Below the pieces are notes generated by a model that worked only from the letters and a program-made list of their open reading frames with translations, was not told the origin of the DNA and ran no database searches. The translations under genes and the position numbers were made by a program. A stretch of DNA of 58,917 nt from Mycobacterium sp. (GTDB lineage Bacteria > Actinomycetota > Actinomycetes > Mycobacteriales > Mycobacteriaceae): contig NZ_JAOPWB010000237.1 in assembly GCF_025965855.1 (NCBI RefSeq), positions 1-58,917 on the forward strand, read 5' to 3'. Shown here piece after piece: positions 1-8,868 of this stretch (its first letter is position 1; the number at the start of each line of letters is the position of its first letter).

Positions 1-685
1 GCCAGCCAAAGCTGGGAATGAAACGCAGTCTAACTGAAGTCACGCGACACCGGAAGGACACCGAATTCCAGCTCCCGTGCTTCGGCGCAGGGAGGGCTTT
101 GCTGGCAGACACCCATCGCCGTCATGACGCACTCGTTGCTCCCCGCGCAGGGGTGCGGCCGAATTGCTGGCTCTGCCAGTTCATTTCAGACAACCGCCAC
201 ATAACTGACGTGTCAAAGGCGACACCGGGAGGGCGGTATGGATCAGATGTCGATCGTCGACGTGGAGCCGGTGAACCTGGACAATGGGGCCGAGTGGAGC
301 TTCGAAAGATCGGTGTCGGCAGCCCCGGGGCAGCAGCCGAACCCAATTTCTCGGAGGAGTGGCAACAGCGATGTCGGCATTCGGCGGCGCTCATGGTGGC
401 TCCGAGGCGAAGTTTTGCAACCTCATATCTTGTCTATTTCGAGAGCGCCAGTCGAGCTCCCCGATCGCCGTCAAGGCATCGCATCGGGCCACTTCATGTA
501 CCGCTGAAGCCGAAGATCTCAACAGGGCGCGGAAACGATCTCTATGGTCGCGATGGCCGGTATCGTCGCCTCGTGATCACGTCATCCCAGCGCGGGATAT
601 CCGAGGAACTGATCTGCCGGGGTAGTAGCCCCGAGCCCATGGCCGGCCCAAACCACGGTCCGACCAACGTTATTCGGCTGCGGGG
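1..685. other. Tract without a convincing gene
   Basis: No reading frame here looks like a known protein. The best local candidate starts at the ATG at 238 on the plus strand, with GGGAGG five bases upstream. Its first 28 or so residues (MDQMSIVDVEPVNLDN...) read like a real N-terminus, but the rest is arginine- and serine-rich and looks out of frame, ending at 507. Longer plus-strand frames across the tract have the same composition. I read this as a decayed gene or a non-coding margin next to the cyclase gene; which one cannot be settled from sequence alone. Confidence 0.4.
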
Positions 686-2053
686 TTAGAACGGAACGCC
701 TGTTCGCTTGGTCACGCGGAAAACTTCCGTTTCCTCGACAAGGCCCTTGAGCTGTCGGAGACCGAGGCTTTCAAAGTGCAGCCCTGAGCCGGCTGAAAGA
801 TCGCGCACCGTGCGACTCGTGAGCACTTCGTCGGGTCCGGCCATCGCGCCTATGCGGGCACCGATGTGCACCGCCATGCCGCTCCACTCGCCGCCTCGAC
901 GCTCGCATTCGCCCACGTGGATACCGGCGCGAATGGAAATACCGCGCGAAGCCAGCGCGGGCACAAGTTCGAGCCCGCAGCCGGCCGCCTTGGTGGAGCC
1001 GTCGAACAGCGCGAACACGCCGTCCCCCGTGTGTTTGACGCGGCTGCCGCTGTACTTCATCAGAATGCTGTCGACCAGCTTGTCATGTGCGTCCAGCTGA
1101 TGTCGCCACCGCGCATCACCACGAGCACTGAGCAGTTCGGTGGAACTGACGATGTCGGTGAACAGCACCGTCTTGAGCACTCGTTCGTCGACGGCAATAC
1201 TCGGCCTGCCGGTCACGAAATCGAGGATGGCCGAACCCAGCGTGTCATCGATCAGCCCGTGCGGCCCTGGGGCCAGCGTCTTGAACTCGGCTCCAGGAAT
1301 TGCAGCGGCCAACGCCGCAACGCCGTCAATCGGGGCCATTTGATCACCCGGGCGCGCCAGGACGAGAGACGGGGTGCGGATGGAACCTAGAACGCCGCGA
1401 ACGTCTATCTCCAAGAGCGCCTGCCACAGCCACGACGCCATCGTCGGACTGGCGCTTGTTCGTTGATACCGCCCATAGAGGTCGCGAAATCCTGGTATGT
1501 CGGCAATCGCGGCGCCAAAGAACACCTCAGCCAACGCCCCTTCACCCCAATGACTTTCGATGTCTTCCAGATGAACGGCCTTCTCTTCGGCGGTAAATCC
1601 CCATGGATGGTCGGGCAATTCTCGAGAGAACCGCGCCATCGTTCCGTACATCACCAGTGACCGGACCCGTTCTGGATATGTCGCCGCGAACAGAAGGCTC
1701 ATCGGGCCACCCTCGGACTGGCCGAAGAGGGCCGGACGATCGACCCCGACAGCATCGAGAACTGCATGGAGATCATCCATGCGCTCTTCGAGTGGCGGGA
1801 CGTGGGCGGCCGGATCTGAAAGGCCCGTGCCGCGTTTGTCCCAGACGATGACCCGCAGGACTTGAGCCAGTTGTTCGATGACGGCTGTGAACGGGCTTGC
1901 CGGGTCGTCGTACATCTCCACGTTGCTGAACCAACCCGGGATCCAAATGAGTGTGGTGTCACCATCCCCGAACTCGCGGTACGCCAGCCGGACATCCCCG
2001 TTGCGCGCATACCGTACGCGCCCGTCGCTCACGCGACCATTCTCGCATTTCAT
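686..2053 (-). CDS. Alpha/beta hydrolase-class III adenylate cyclase fusion (Rv1900c/LipJ-like)
   Basis: A 455-residue fusion. Residues about 15-280 are an alpha/beta hydrolase with nucleophile elbow GQSEGG (Ser113), a probable acid at Asp236 and His265. Residues about 290-450 are a class III nucleotide cyclase catalytic domain with metal aspartates at Asp300 (FTDIVSST) and Asp344 (KHTGDG). The adenine-specifying Lys340 is present, while the usual transition-state Asn of the VNxxxR motif is His396, with Arg400 kept. Length and domain order match M. tuberculosis Rv1900c (LipJ), which makes cAMP. The role of the hydrolase half is unknown; ligand sensing or esterase activity are both possible. 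The gene stands alone, and the next minus-strand gene ends 43 bp upstream of it. No membrane segment is evident, so it is probably cytosolic. Confidence 0.9.
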   Translation of the reverse strand: MKCENGRVSDGRVRYARNGDVRLAYREFGDGDTTLIWIPGWFSNVEMYDDPASPFTAVIEQLAQVLRVIVWDKRGTGLSDPAAHVPPLEERMDDLHAVLDAVGVDRPALFGQSEGGPMSLLFAATYPERVRSLVMYGTMARFSRELPDHPWGFTAEEKAVHLEDIESHWGEGALAEVFFGAAIADIPGFRDLYGRYQRTSASPTMASWLWQALLEIDVRGVLGSIRTPSLVLARPGDQMAPIDGVAALAAAIPGAEFKTLAPGPHGLIDDTLGSAILDFVTGRPSIAVDERVLKTVLFTDIVSSTELLSARGDARWRHQLDAHDKLVDSILMKYSGSRVKHTGDGVFALFDGSTKAAGCGLELVPALASRGISIRAGIHVGECERRGGEWSGMAVHIGARIGAMAGPDEVLTSRTVRDLSAGSGLHFESLGLRQLKGLVEETEVFRVTKRTGVPF

Positions 2054-2096
2054 GGTCCAGCCCGCGGATAGATTGGCCCCCGCACCCTCAGGAGAT

Positions 2097-3200
2097 TCAG
2101 TGCACCGCTGCGGGGGCTTCCGATAACTTCACGAGTTTCACCTCGGGCCGCTCCGGCACCCCGTCCGCCAGAAACCACCGGAAGGCGAGGTTGCCTTGCG
2201 GATAGCCCAGCGTGGTCAGTGAGTTCGGGTGGGCCGCCATGCCACGGGACACCACGACCGTCACCGAGCCATCACTGTTGGGCACGGCGCTGTTGCCATT
2301 GACGGAGCACCGGGCATCGGCGGCGCCATAGGTGGCCATGAATTGGTTCCACACGACCATGTTCCAGAACCGGCACGGTGGCGGTCGGTGCGTGATGACC
2401 AGCGCTTCGTCGTCGCCGAGCACGAAACTGCCGTAGGAATAGCACGCATCGCGCGCCGACCAGCCGAAGTTGGCGTCGGGCACCTGATAGGGATCGGCGA
2501 ATTCGTTTGCGGCGTGGGCGGTCTCGTGCCCCAGCGCGTACTCCCCGTCCACCCGCGTCCCGACGGCCAACGGCACGATGGCAAACATGGTGCGCAGCCA
2601 GGTGGCCGCAGCCCGCAGGCTTGCGGCGGTCTCGGCGTCGCCATGTCGTATCGGATCCGGCTCGCCGAGCGCCTCGATATTCCAGACAACCGGGCGCCCG
2701 GTCAGCGGGTCGGCTTGGTAGTCGCGGGTCATCAGCACGGCCGCGTCCGGCGTCGGGGGGAATTCGAAGCTGAAGTTGCCGTCGGCGTCGACGTCGAGAT
2801 CGCTGTCCCGGACGATCGCGACGACCCGGTCCGACCAGGCGCCGGGCGACGGTTCGTTGTAGGCCGTCACCGAAAAGTACACGCTGTCACCGCGATTGCC
2901 ACTGATGCGGTAGCGCCGCTTCGGATCGACCGGGCACAGGAAGTAGTAGGCGTCGGTGTTGTCGCCGCCCCATCGACGGTCCCGGCGGAACGGCGTGTTC
3001 ACCGCGACGAACTGTGGCCGGCCGGGCTCGGGGAACAGGTAGGCGTCCAAGGCGACGCCCAGCGTGATGGCCAGCGTGCGGTAGCCGTCGGCGATGTGGC
3101 GGTCGTCGGTGACGGCGCGGTCGCCCTCGAGGAAGGAGCGGTCGAGGGTGCCGAGCGCCGCGAGCAGCTCCTGCCACGCGGCCGTCGATTCGTGGGTCAT
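2097..3200 (-). CDS. DUF1214 domain protein
   Basis: A 367-residue protein of the DUF1214 type, recognised by overall pattern: an N-terminal helical part, then a beta-rich domain with YFLCPVDPKRRYRI and VYFSVTAYNEPSPG, and a C-terminal stretch (FWNMVVWNQFM, VVSRGM) usual in this family. The biochemical function is unknown. No signal peptide is visible. The start is the ATG at 3198-3200, which overlaps the stop of the upstream TetR gene by four bases (ATGA), so the two are probably translationally coupled and co-transcribed. The long plus-strand frame lying over this gene is a shadow. The context next to a sulfotransferase suggests lipid or xenobiotic metabolism, but that is inference. Confidence 0.85.
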   Translation of the reverse strand: MTHESTAAWQELLAALGTLDRSFLEGDRAVTDDRHIADGYRTLAITLGVALDAYLFPEPGRPQFVAVNTPFRRDRRWGGDNTDAYYFLCPVDPKRRYRISGNRGDSVYFSVTAYNEPSPGAWSDRVVAIVRDSDLDVDADGNFSFEFPPTPDAAVLMTRDYQADPLTGRPVVWNIEALGEPDPIRHGDAETAASLRAAATWLRTMFAIVPLAVGTRVDGEYALGHETAHAANEFADPYQVPDANFGWSARDACYSYGSFVLGDDEALVITHRPPPCRFWNMVVWNQFMATYGAADARCSVNGNSAVPNSDGSVTVVVSRGMAAHPNSLTTLGYPQGNLAFRWFLADGVPERPEVKLVKLSEAPAAVH

Positions 3201-3772
3201 GCGCTGATTCCCTTCAGGAGCAACATCGTCGTGCGGTCGACCCAGGCGTCGTCGAGTTCGGTGGGACGGGTGAGCAGGCTCAGCAACGTGATGCCGGCCA
3301 TCGCGGAGGCCAGTTCGGCGGCGGTGATGTCGGCCCGCACCTCGCCGCGGGCCGCGGCGCGCTCCAGCCGCTCGGCGAGGCCGCCGGTGATGATGTCGCC
3401 GAACCGCTCCAACAGCGCCGAATGCAGCGTCGGATCCGCCGCCATCTCGCCGACGAGTCCCGGCAGGGCCGCCCTGGCCGCCGGCGTGGTCAGGACGGCC
3501 ATCGTGCGGCGCACCATCTCGCGCAGGTCGTCGCACAGCCCTCCGCTGTCCGGGGTTTCGGTGGCCGCGCCGATCGGGAACACCGCCTCGTGCACGAGGT
3601 GCGCCTTGCTCGGCCAGCGCCGGTAGATCGCGGGCTTGCTGGTGCCGGCCCGCTCGGCGATGGCGGAGACCAGCAGCCCGGAGTAGCCGGTTTCGGCGAG
3701 CAAATCGACCGTCGCGCGAAGCACCGCACCGTCGATACGCGGGTCGCGGGGCCGGCCAAAATCAACAACCAT
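3197..3772 (-). CDS. TetR-family transcriptional regulator
   Basis: A 191-residue TetR repressor. The N-terminal helix-turn-helix covers about residues 10-55 (recognition helix around TSKPAIYRRWPSK), followed by an alpha-helical ligand-binding domain. A longer frame runs upstream into the sulfotransferase gene, but the ATG at 3770-3772 gives a normal TetR N-terminus (MVVDFGRPRDPR) and a 27-bp divergent gap. It is transcribed with the DUF1214 gene and divergently from the sulfotransferase, so it probably controls both directions. The ligand is unknown. Confidence 0.9.
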   Translation of the reverse strand: MVVDFGRPRDPRIDGAVLRATVDLLAETGYSGLLVSAIAERAGTSKPAIYRRWPSKAHLVHEAVFPIGAATETPDSGGLCDDLREMVRRTMAVLTTPAARAALPGLVGEMAADPTLHSALLERFGDIITGGLAERLERAAARGEVRADITAAELASAMAGITLLSLLTRPTELDDAWVDRTTMLLLKGISA

Positions 3773-3790
3773 TACGAAACTCAGAGTAAC
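3771..3790. promoter_or_regulatory. Candidate TetR operator between divergent genes
   Basis: The 27-bp gap between the TetR start and the sulfotransferase start contains the half-sites TTAC (3772-3775) and GTAA (3786-3789), an inverted pair around a 10-bp spacer. This size and spacing are usual for TetR operators. The repeat is short and imperfect, so the call rests mostly on position. Confidence 0.35.
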
Positions 3791-3799
3791 ATAAGTCGG

Positions 3800-5053
3800 A
3801 TGACCGACACCGGCGTCGTCCGCCACCCCGTTCGTCTGGAAGACCTGGCCCAGCCCCGGTTCGGCGCCGAGGCCCAGCAGATCCTGGACATGATGACCGC
3901 GATGGCCGCGGACTGCCCCCTGGATGCCGATTCGCTGCACGCTAGGGCCACTGCCGACACCGGCCTGCACGATTTCGGTCCCGACGATTACCGAGAACGG
4001 CTCGGCGTCTACCTCGCCGCGCTGCGCGACATCGACGGGTTGCACGCCGCCGGCGCGGTCAACTTCTACGCACAGCTGCTGCAGTTGCTCAAGAACCGGC
4101 TCCTGTTCGCCGACCTCCTGAGCAGGCACCCCGAAATCGATGACATCGAACTGCAGCCGCCGATCGTGATCGCCGGCCTGCCCCGCACGGGCACCACTCA
4201 TTTGCACAACCTGCTGGCGGCGGCGCCCACCTTCCGCACCATGCCGTACTGGGAAAGTGTCGAACCGTTCCCGCTGCCGCGGGAGGCGGGACTCGAGCCG
4301 GATCCGCGCAGGATCCGGATGGACGTCGGGGTCGGGGTCATCAACACCGTGCTGCCGTATTTCCCGCTGATGCACGAGATGACCAGTGATCACGTCCACG
4401 AAGAAATCCAATTGCTGGCCAACGACTTTTCGACGATGCTCTTCGAGACGCTGGCCGACGTGCCGCGCTGGCGCGACTACTACCAGGCGCACGACCAGAC
4501 GCCCCACTACGAGTACCTCGCCCGCCAACTCAAGGCCATGCAATTTCTGGGTGGCGGGCGGCGCTGGCTGCTCAAGTCGCCCCAGCACCTCGAGCAGGTG
4601 CCGGTGCTCGATCGGGTTTTCCCTGGCAGCATCGTCGTGTTCACCCACCGCGACCCGGTCCCGGTGGCGCTGTCGATGATCGCGATGATCACCTACTCCG
4701 CGCGCATGCACCGTTCGCCGGTGCCGGTGCGGGAGATCGCGGAATACTGGGTCGACCGTCTCGATCAGTTGCTGACCGCCCTGGTCCGCGAGCGCGACAC
4801 GATCGGTCCCGAACGCTCGATCGACATCCGATTCGACCGATTCATGGCCGACGAACTCGGCGTCGCCGGGCGGGTGTACGCGTTGGCCGGCGAACCGTTC
4901 ACCGAACAAGCGCGTGGGGCCGTCGCCGATTACCTGGCGGCCCATCAGCGCGGCCGGCTGGGAAACGTCGAAACGTCGTCCGAGATGTTCGGGCTCACCG
5001 AGGACAGCCTGCGGGCGCGCTTCGCGCCCTATGTAGAACGGTTCCTGGCTTGA
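3800..5053 (+). CDS. PAPS-dependent sulfotransferase
   Basis: A 417-residue cytosolic sulfotransferase of the bacterial/mycobacterial Stf type. The 5'-phosphosulfate loop is GLPRTGTTH at residues 126-134, and the 3'-phosphate binding motif is around FTHRDPVPVALS near residue 280. These enzymes move a sulfuryl group from PAPS to a hydroxyl of a lipid, sugar or small molecule. The acceptor here is unknown. The chosen ATG at 3800 leaves 27 bp to the divergent TetR start. The next gene, ephF, begins 35 bp downstream on the same strand and may be co-transcribed. Mycobacterial genomes carry several such paralogues, so no gene name is assigned. Confidence 0.88.
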   Translation: MTDTGVVRHPVRLEDLAQPRFGAEAQQILDMMTAMAADCPLDADSLHARATADTGLHDFGPDDYRERLGVYLAALRDIDGLHAAGAVNFYAQLLQLLKNRLLFADLLSRHPEIDDIELQPPIVIAGLPRTGTTHLHNLLAAAPTFRTMPYWESVEPFPLPREAGLEPDPRRIRMDVGVGVINTVLPYFPLMHEMTSDHVHEEIQLLANDFSTMLFETLADVPRWRDYYQAHDQTPHYEYLARQLKAMQFLGGGRRWLLKSPQHLEQVPVLDRVFPGSIVVFTHRDPVPVALSMIAMITYSARMHRSPVPVREIAEYWVDRLDQLLTALVRERDTIGPERSIDIRFDRFMADELGVAGRVYALAGEPFTEQARGAVADYLAAHQRGRLGNVETSSEMFGLTEDSLRARFAPYVERFLA

Positions 5054-5088
5054 TCCGGTTGGGCGGGCATCGCGTACCTTCTCAACAC

Positions 5089-5979
5089 ATGGTCGCTATG
5101 CCCGCGCTGGAAGGTGTCGAACACAGGTACATCGAGCTCGGGGATGGTGTGACCATCCACGTCGCGGATGCCGGTCCGGCCCATGGTCCGGCGGTGATGC
5201 TGGTGCACGGCTTTCCCCAGAACTGGTGGGAATGGCACGAACTGATCGGTCCGCTGGCCGCCGAGGGCTATCGCGTGCTGTGCCCCGACCTGCGCGGCGC
5301 GGGGTGGAGCTCGGCGCCGCCGTCCAGGTACCTCAAGAACGACATGGCCGACGACCTGGCCGCGGTCCTGGATCGCTTGGGCGTCGCGACCGTCAAACTT
5401 GCCGCCCATGACTGGGGCGGGCCGGTCGCGTTCATCATGATGCTGCGCCATCCGGAGAAGGTCACCGGGTTTTTCGGAATGAATACCTCCGGGCCATGGA
5501 CCAAGCCCGAGCTCAAGCTGCTCCGCAACGTCTGGCGGTTCTGGTACCAAGTCCCGATATCGCTGCCGGTGATCGGCCCGCGGGTGGTCGGCGATCCCAA
5601 AGCCCGGTTCTACCGGACTCTGGCGTCGTGGGTCGGCGGAGGCTACCTGGTGCCGGACGACGATGTCCGCTTCTACATCGAGTGCATGCGCCAGCCCGGG
5701 CACGCGCTGGCGGGTTCCCGGTGGTATCGCACCTTTCTGAGCACGGAGCTGTTCCGCTGGCTGCGCGGCGAATATAACGACGCCCGAGTCGACGTGCCGG
5801 TCCGCTGGCTGAGTGGCACGAAAGATCCGGTGCTCACAGTGGATCTGCTGGACGGATATGCCGACCGCATCAGCGATTTCGAGGTCGAGATCGTCGAAGG
5901 CGCCGGTCACTGGATCGTCGAGGAGCGGCCCGAGCTGGTCCTCGATCGCCTCAGGGCCTTCCTGCGCGCCGAAACCTAA
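5089..5979 (+). CDS. ephF: Epoxide hydrolase, EphF-like
   Basis: A 296-residue alpha/beta-hydrolase-fold epoxide hydrolase. The oxyanion motif is HGFPQNWWEW (residues 40-49), the nucleophile is Asp108 in AHDWGGP, the acid lies in GTKDPVL, and the base is in GAGHWIVEE. It would open epoxides to vicinal diols. Length and position before a minus-strand TetR gene and cyp138 match M. tuberculosis Rv0134 (ephF, about 300 residues). Start choice: the ATG at 5089 gives MVAMPALEGV; the ATG at 5098 and an upstream start at 5050 are alternatives. A nearby P450 could supply epoxide substrates, which is inference from order only. Confidence 0.88.
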   Translation: MVAMPALEGVEHRYIELGDGVTIHVADAGPAHGPAVMLVHGFPQNWWEWHELIGPLAAEGYRVLCPDLRGAGWSSAPPSRYLKNDMADDLAAVLDRLGVATVKLAAHDWGGPVAFIMMLRHPEKVTGFFGMNTSGPWTKPELKLLRNVWRFWYQVPISLPVIGPRVVGDPKARFYRTLASWVGGGYLVPDDDVRFYIECMRQPGHALAGSRWYRTFLSTELFRWLRGEYNDARVDVPVRWLSGTKDPVLTVDLLDGYADRISDFEVEIVEGAGHWIVEERPELVLDRLRAFLRAET

Positions 5980-6001
5980 ATCGCTGCTGCGCTTTTCGAG
6001 G

Positions 6002-6213
6002 TCACTCGACGCCGATGGCGACCTCCGTGGACTTGATGAACACCGTCGCCGGCTGACCGACCGCCAGTCCGAGGTCGGTCGCGGCGTCCTTGGTGACCGA
6101 GGACGTGACGATCTGGTCGCCGCCGTCGAGCTTCACCTTGACGATCGCCATCACGCTGCCGAGATCGATCTCGTGATGGTTCCCTTGAGTTGGTTGCGGG
6201 TCGACAGCCGCAT
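6002..6213 (-). pseudogene. Molbindin (Mop/TOBE domain) gene with one-base frameshift
   Basis: The minus strand encodes a 70-residue molybdate-binding Mop domain if one base is restored near 6173-6174. The N-terminal part is MRLSTRNQLKGTIT; the rest, in another frame, includes EIDLGSVMAIVKVKL, SVTKDAATDLGL and TVFIKSTEVAIGVE. A strong GGAGG sits five bases before the ATG at 6211-6213, so it was a real gene. As written, translation stops after about 20 residues. Intact homologues store or sense molybdate or tungstate. There is no homopolymer at the lesion, but a sequencing error cannot be excluded. Confidence 0.82.
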
Positions 6214-6250
6214 CGCGTCCTCCAAGTTTTGTCGGGGGTCGGCGACGAGC

Positions 6251-6880
6251 CTAGTGTCGCGGGCCGAGCAGGGCTACGGAGGCGTCGACGGCCGGTTCCA
6301 CGATGCTTCGCACGGGTCGGCCATCCTCGACGGCCAGCGCGGTCAGTTCGCGCAGGCCGCCCAACAGGATCACGGCCAGCGGTGCGGTCAACGGCGGCAG
6401 CTTGGCGCGCCGGAAGCCCGGACTGGCGCTGAGGTCGATCAGCAGGTTGGACAACAACTGCAGCCCGCGACGCTGGACTGGGCGAGCGACGCCACCCAGC
6501 GACGGAAGCTCACGAATCCAGCTCAGGGTAACGGCCGGGCGGGCCTCGATGTATCCGACGTAGGCCTCGACGGCCTGACGAATCTGCCGGTGCCAGTCGG
6601 CCTCTGGGTCGACGGCCACGCCGATGTGCTCGCCGAGCTTCTCGATGTCGGTCCGCAGGAGTTCCAGGAAGCACTCTTCCTTGCTGGCGAACTGGTCGTA
6701 AAAGGTGCGCTTGGACGTGCGGGCGTGGCGGACGATGTCGGCGACCGTGCTGGTCCGGTACCCGCGCTCACCGATCGAGGTGGCGAGGCCGTCGAGCAGC
6801 CGGAGCCGAAACGCATCCGGCTTGGCCAGGGGCGCGCCGAGGACCGCGTCGTCGGCCGCTGCTGTCGCCGCTGATGTCAT
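6251..6880 (-). CDS. TetR-family regulator (Rv0135c-like), divergent from cyp138
   Basis: A 209-residue TetR regulator. The DNA-binding helices lie at about residues 22-68 (VADIVRHARTSKRTFYDQF), followed by a helical ligand domain. A longer frame continues upstream through the intergenic operator region, but the ATG at 6878-6880 (MTSAATAAADD) gives a normal length and leaves a 130-bp divergent gap to cyp138. Position corresponds to M. tuberculosis Rv0135c. It very probably represses itself and cyp138 through the two palindromes in the gap; the ligand may be a substrate of the P450. Confidence 0.9.
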   Translation of the reverse strand: MTSAATAAADDAVLGAPLAKPDAFRLRLLDGLATSIGERGYRTSTVADIVRHARTSKRTFYDQFASKEECFLELLRTDIEKLGEHIGVAVDPEADWHRQIRQAVEAYVGYIEARPAVTLSWIRELPSLGGVARPVQRRGLQLLSNLLIDLSASPGFRRAKLPPLTAPLAVILLGGLRELTALAVEDGRPVRSIVEPAVDASVALLGPRH

Positions 6881-6922
6881 GGGCGGCGCCCCCTTCGGCG
6901 AATACGGCACCTTGTCAGGCTT

Positions 6923-6971
6923 GGTACCACAGAGTACCGTATCGGGAAAGGTTTTGGTACACCGCGGTACC
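6923..6971. promoter_or_regulatory. Tandem 16-bp operators, GGTAC-N6-GTACC twice
   Basis: Two copies of a perfect inverted repeat lie between the divergent TetR gene and cyp138: GGTAC cacaga GTACC at 6923-6938 and GGTAC accgcg GTACC at 6956-6971. Their starts are 33 bp apart, about three helical turns, so bound dimers would sit on the same face of DNA. Arms are identical while spacers differ, which is what selection on a protein site produces. Position makes the adjacent TetR protein the likely binder. Confidence 0.8.
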
Positions 6972-7010
6972 ACCCCTGGATCCGAGGGGTAGAAGGGGAG
7001 CAGCAACGCC

Positions 7011-8336
7011 ATGAGCGAAGTAGTCACTGCCCCGCCGGCGCCCCCGGCAGTCAGGCTCCCCCCTGCGGCCCGAATTCCGAAGCTGTTGTGCGGCATGATC
7101 TTTGCGAGTTCGCGGCGCGGGATGATCAACCGCCTGGCGCGCCGCCACGGCAACGTGTTCACGCTGAACATCCCGATCTACGGTCGCGTCGTGATCGTCG
7201 GCGACCCGCAGCTGGCTAAGCAGATCTTTACGACCAGCCCGGAGGAGCTCGGAAACATCCAGCCCAACCTGAGCCGCATGTTCGGCTCAGGCTCGGTGTT
7301 CGGGCTCGACGGCGACGATCACCGCCGGCGGCGGCGCTTGTTGGCGCCGCCGTTCCACGGCAAGAGGATGAAGAACTACGAGGCCATCATCGAAGAGGAG
7401 ACCCTGCGCGAGACGGCCAATTGGCCGGAAGGCAGGCCTTTCCCGACGCTGCCGTCGATGATGCACATCACGCTCAACGCCATCCTGCGAGCGGTCTTCG
7501 GGGCCGACGGCGCCGAACTCGATGAGCTGCGCCGGATCATTCCGCCGTGGGTCACCCTGGGCTCGCGGTTGGCCGCGGTGCCGAAACCCGAACGGACATA
7601 TGGCCGGTTCAGCCCTTGGGGCCGACTGGCCGAGTGGCGGCGCCAATACGACGTCGTCATCGACAAGCTGATTGCCGCCGAGCATGCGGATCCGAACTTC
7701 GCCGGACGCACCGATGTGCTCGCGTTGATGCTGCGCAGCACCTACGACGATGGTTCGACGATGTCGCGCAAGGACATCGGCGACGAGCTGCTCGCATTGC
7801 TGGCCGCCGGCCATGAAACCACCGCTTCCACGCTGGGCTGGGCGTTCGAGCGGCTGATCCGGCACCCGGAGGTGCTGTCCGCCCTGGTCGAGGAGGCCGA
7901 CAACGACGGCGGCGAGCTGCGCCAGGCGACGATCCTGGAGGTCCAGCGGGCCAGGACCGTCATCGATTTCGCGGCCCGCCACGTCTATCCTCCCGCCTTC
8001 CAACTCGGCGAATGGGTCCTCTCCCAAGGGGATTCGATCATCGTGAGCATCGCGCAGATCCACGACAATCCAGACATCTATCCCGACCCGGAGCGCTTCG
8101 ACCCGCAACGCTACATCGGGAACAAGCCGTCCACCTTCGCGTGGATCCCGTTCGGCGGCGGGACCCGCCGCTGCGTCGGAGCCGCATTCGCCAACATGGA
8201 GATGGACGTGGTGCTACGAACGGTGTTGCGCCACTTCGCAATTGAGACCACCACGGCGCCGGGAGAGCGTTGGCACTGCCGCGGTGTCGCCTACACCCCC
8301 AAGAATGGCGGGCGCATCGTGGTCCACCGGCGATGA
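7011..8336 (+). CDS. cyp138: Cytochrome P450, CYP138 family
   Basis: A 441-residue P450, the same length I recall for M. tuberculosis CYP138 (Rv0136). The I-helix oxygen-activation motif AGHETT is at residues 266-271, ExxR at Glu310-Arg313, and the heme loop FGGGTRRCVG has the thiolate ligand Cys388. No membrane anchor is seen. It would hydroxylate or epoxidise an unknown hydrophobic substrate using ferredoxin-delivered electrons; no ferredoxin gene is adjacent. A good ribosome site (AAGGGGAG) precedes the ATG. Two palindromic operators and a divergent TetR gene suggest substrate-induced expression. Confidence 0.93.
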   Translation: MSEVVTAPPAPPAVRLPPAARIPKLLCGMIFASSRRGMINRLARRHGNVFTLNIPIYGRVVIVGDPQLAKQIFTTSPEELGNIQPNLSRMFGSGSVFGLDGDDHRRRRRLLAPPFHGKRMKNYEAIIEEETLRETANWPEGRPFPTLPSMMHITLNAILRAVFGADGAELDELRRIIPPWVTLGSRLAAVPKPERTYGRFSPWGRLAEWRRQYDVVIDKLIAAEHADPNFAGRTDVLALMLRSTYDDGSTMSRKDIGDELLALLAAGHETTASTLGWAFERLIRHPEVLSALVEEADNDGGELRQATILEVQRARTVIDFAARHVYPPAFQLGEWVLSQGDSIIVSIAQIHDNPDIYPDPERFDPQRYIGNKPSTFAWIPFGGGTRRCVGAAFANMEMDVVLRTVLRHFAIETTTAPGERWHCRGVAYTPKNGGRIVVHRR

Positions 8337-8352
8337 ACCAACGGGGACTCAA

Positions 8353-8868
8353 TCAGTTGGCGGCGGTGGCCCGGCGCGGCAACTTCCAGCCTGGCCGCAC
8401 GTAGTGGCACGTGTACCCGTTGGGGTAGCGCTGCAGGTAGTCCTGATGCTCGGGCTCGGCCTCCCAGAAATCCCCGGCCGGGCTGACCTCGGTCACGACC
8501 TTGCCGGGCCATAGTCCCGACGCCTCCACATCGGCGATGGTGTCCAGCGCGATCCGCTTCTGCTCGTCGTCGAGGTAGAAGATCGCCGACCGGTAGCTGA
8601 GCCCCACGTCGTTGCCCTGCCGGTCTTTCGTTGTCGGATCGTGGATCTGGAAGAAGAACTCGAGCACGGTGCGGTAATCGGTGACCGTCGGGTCGTAGAT
8701 GATTTCGATGGCCTCGGCGTGCGTGCCGTGATTCCGGTAGGTCGCGTTGGGGACGTCTCCGCCGCTGTAGCCCACCCGGGTCGAGATCACGCCGGGTTGT
8801 TTGCGGATCAGGTCCTGCATGCCCCAGAAGCAGCCGCCGGCGAGGATCGCTTTTTGAGGATCTGTCAT
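8353..8868 (-). CDS. msrA: Peptide methionine sulfoxide reductase A
   Basis: A 171-residue MsrA. The catalytic cysteine is Cys13 in GGCFWG, and the family segments [26 protein letters not shown] and RSAIFY follow. It reduces the S-epimer of methionine sulfoxide in proteins and free methionine, with thioredoxin as reductant, in the cytosol. The start is supported by GGAAAGG about five bases upstream. It is convergent with cyp138 (16 bp between stops) and divergent from the SnoaL-like gene. Position matches Rv0137c. Confidence 0.95.
   Translation of the reverse strand: MTDPQKAILAGGCFWGMQDLIRKQPGVISTRVGYSGGDVPNATYRNHGTHAEAIEIIYDPTVTDYRTVLEFFFQIHDPTTKDRQGNDVGLSYRSAIFYLDDEQKRIALDTIADVEASGLWPGKVVTEVSPAGDFWEAEPEHQDYLQRYPNGYTCHYVRPGWKLPRRATAAN

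Noticed and set aside
2229..3626. A 465-codon plus-strand open frame across the DUF1214 and TetR genes
   Set aside because: It is a GC-rich shadow: no family resemblance, and the minus-strand frames encode clear proteins.
3197..4945. A 582-codon minus-strand frame that includes the TetR gene
   Set aside because: The first two-thirds is antisense to the sulfotransferase; the normal TetR start is the ATG at 3772.
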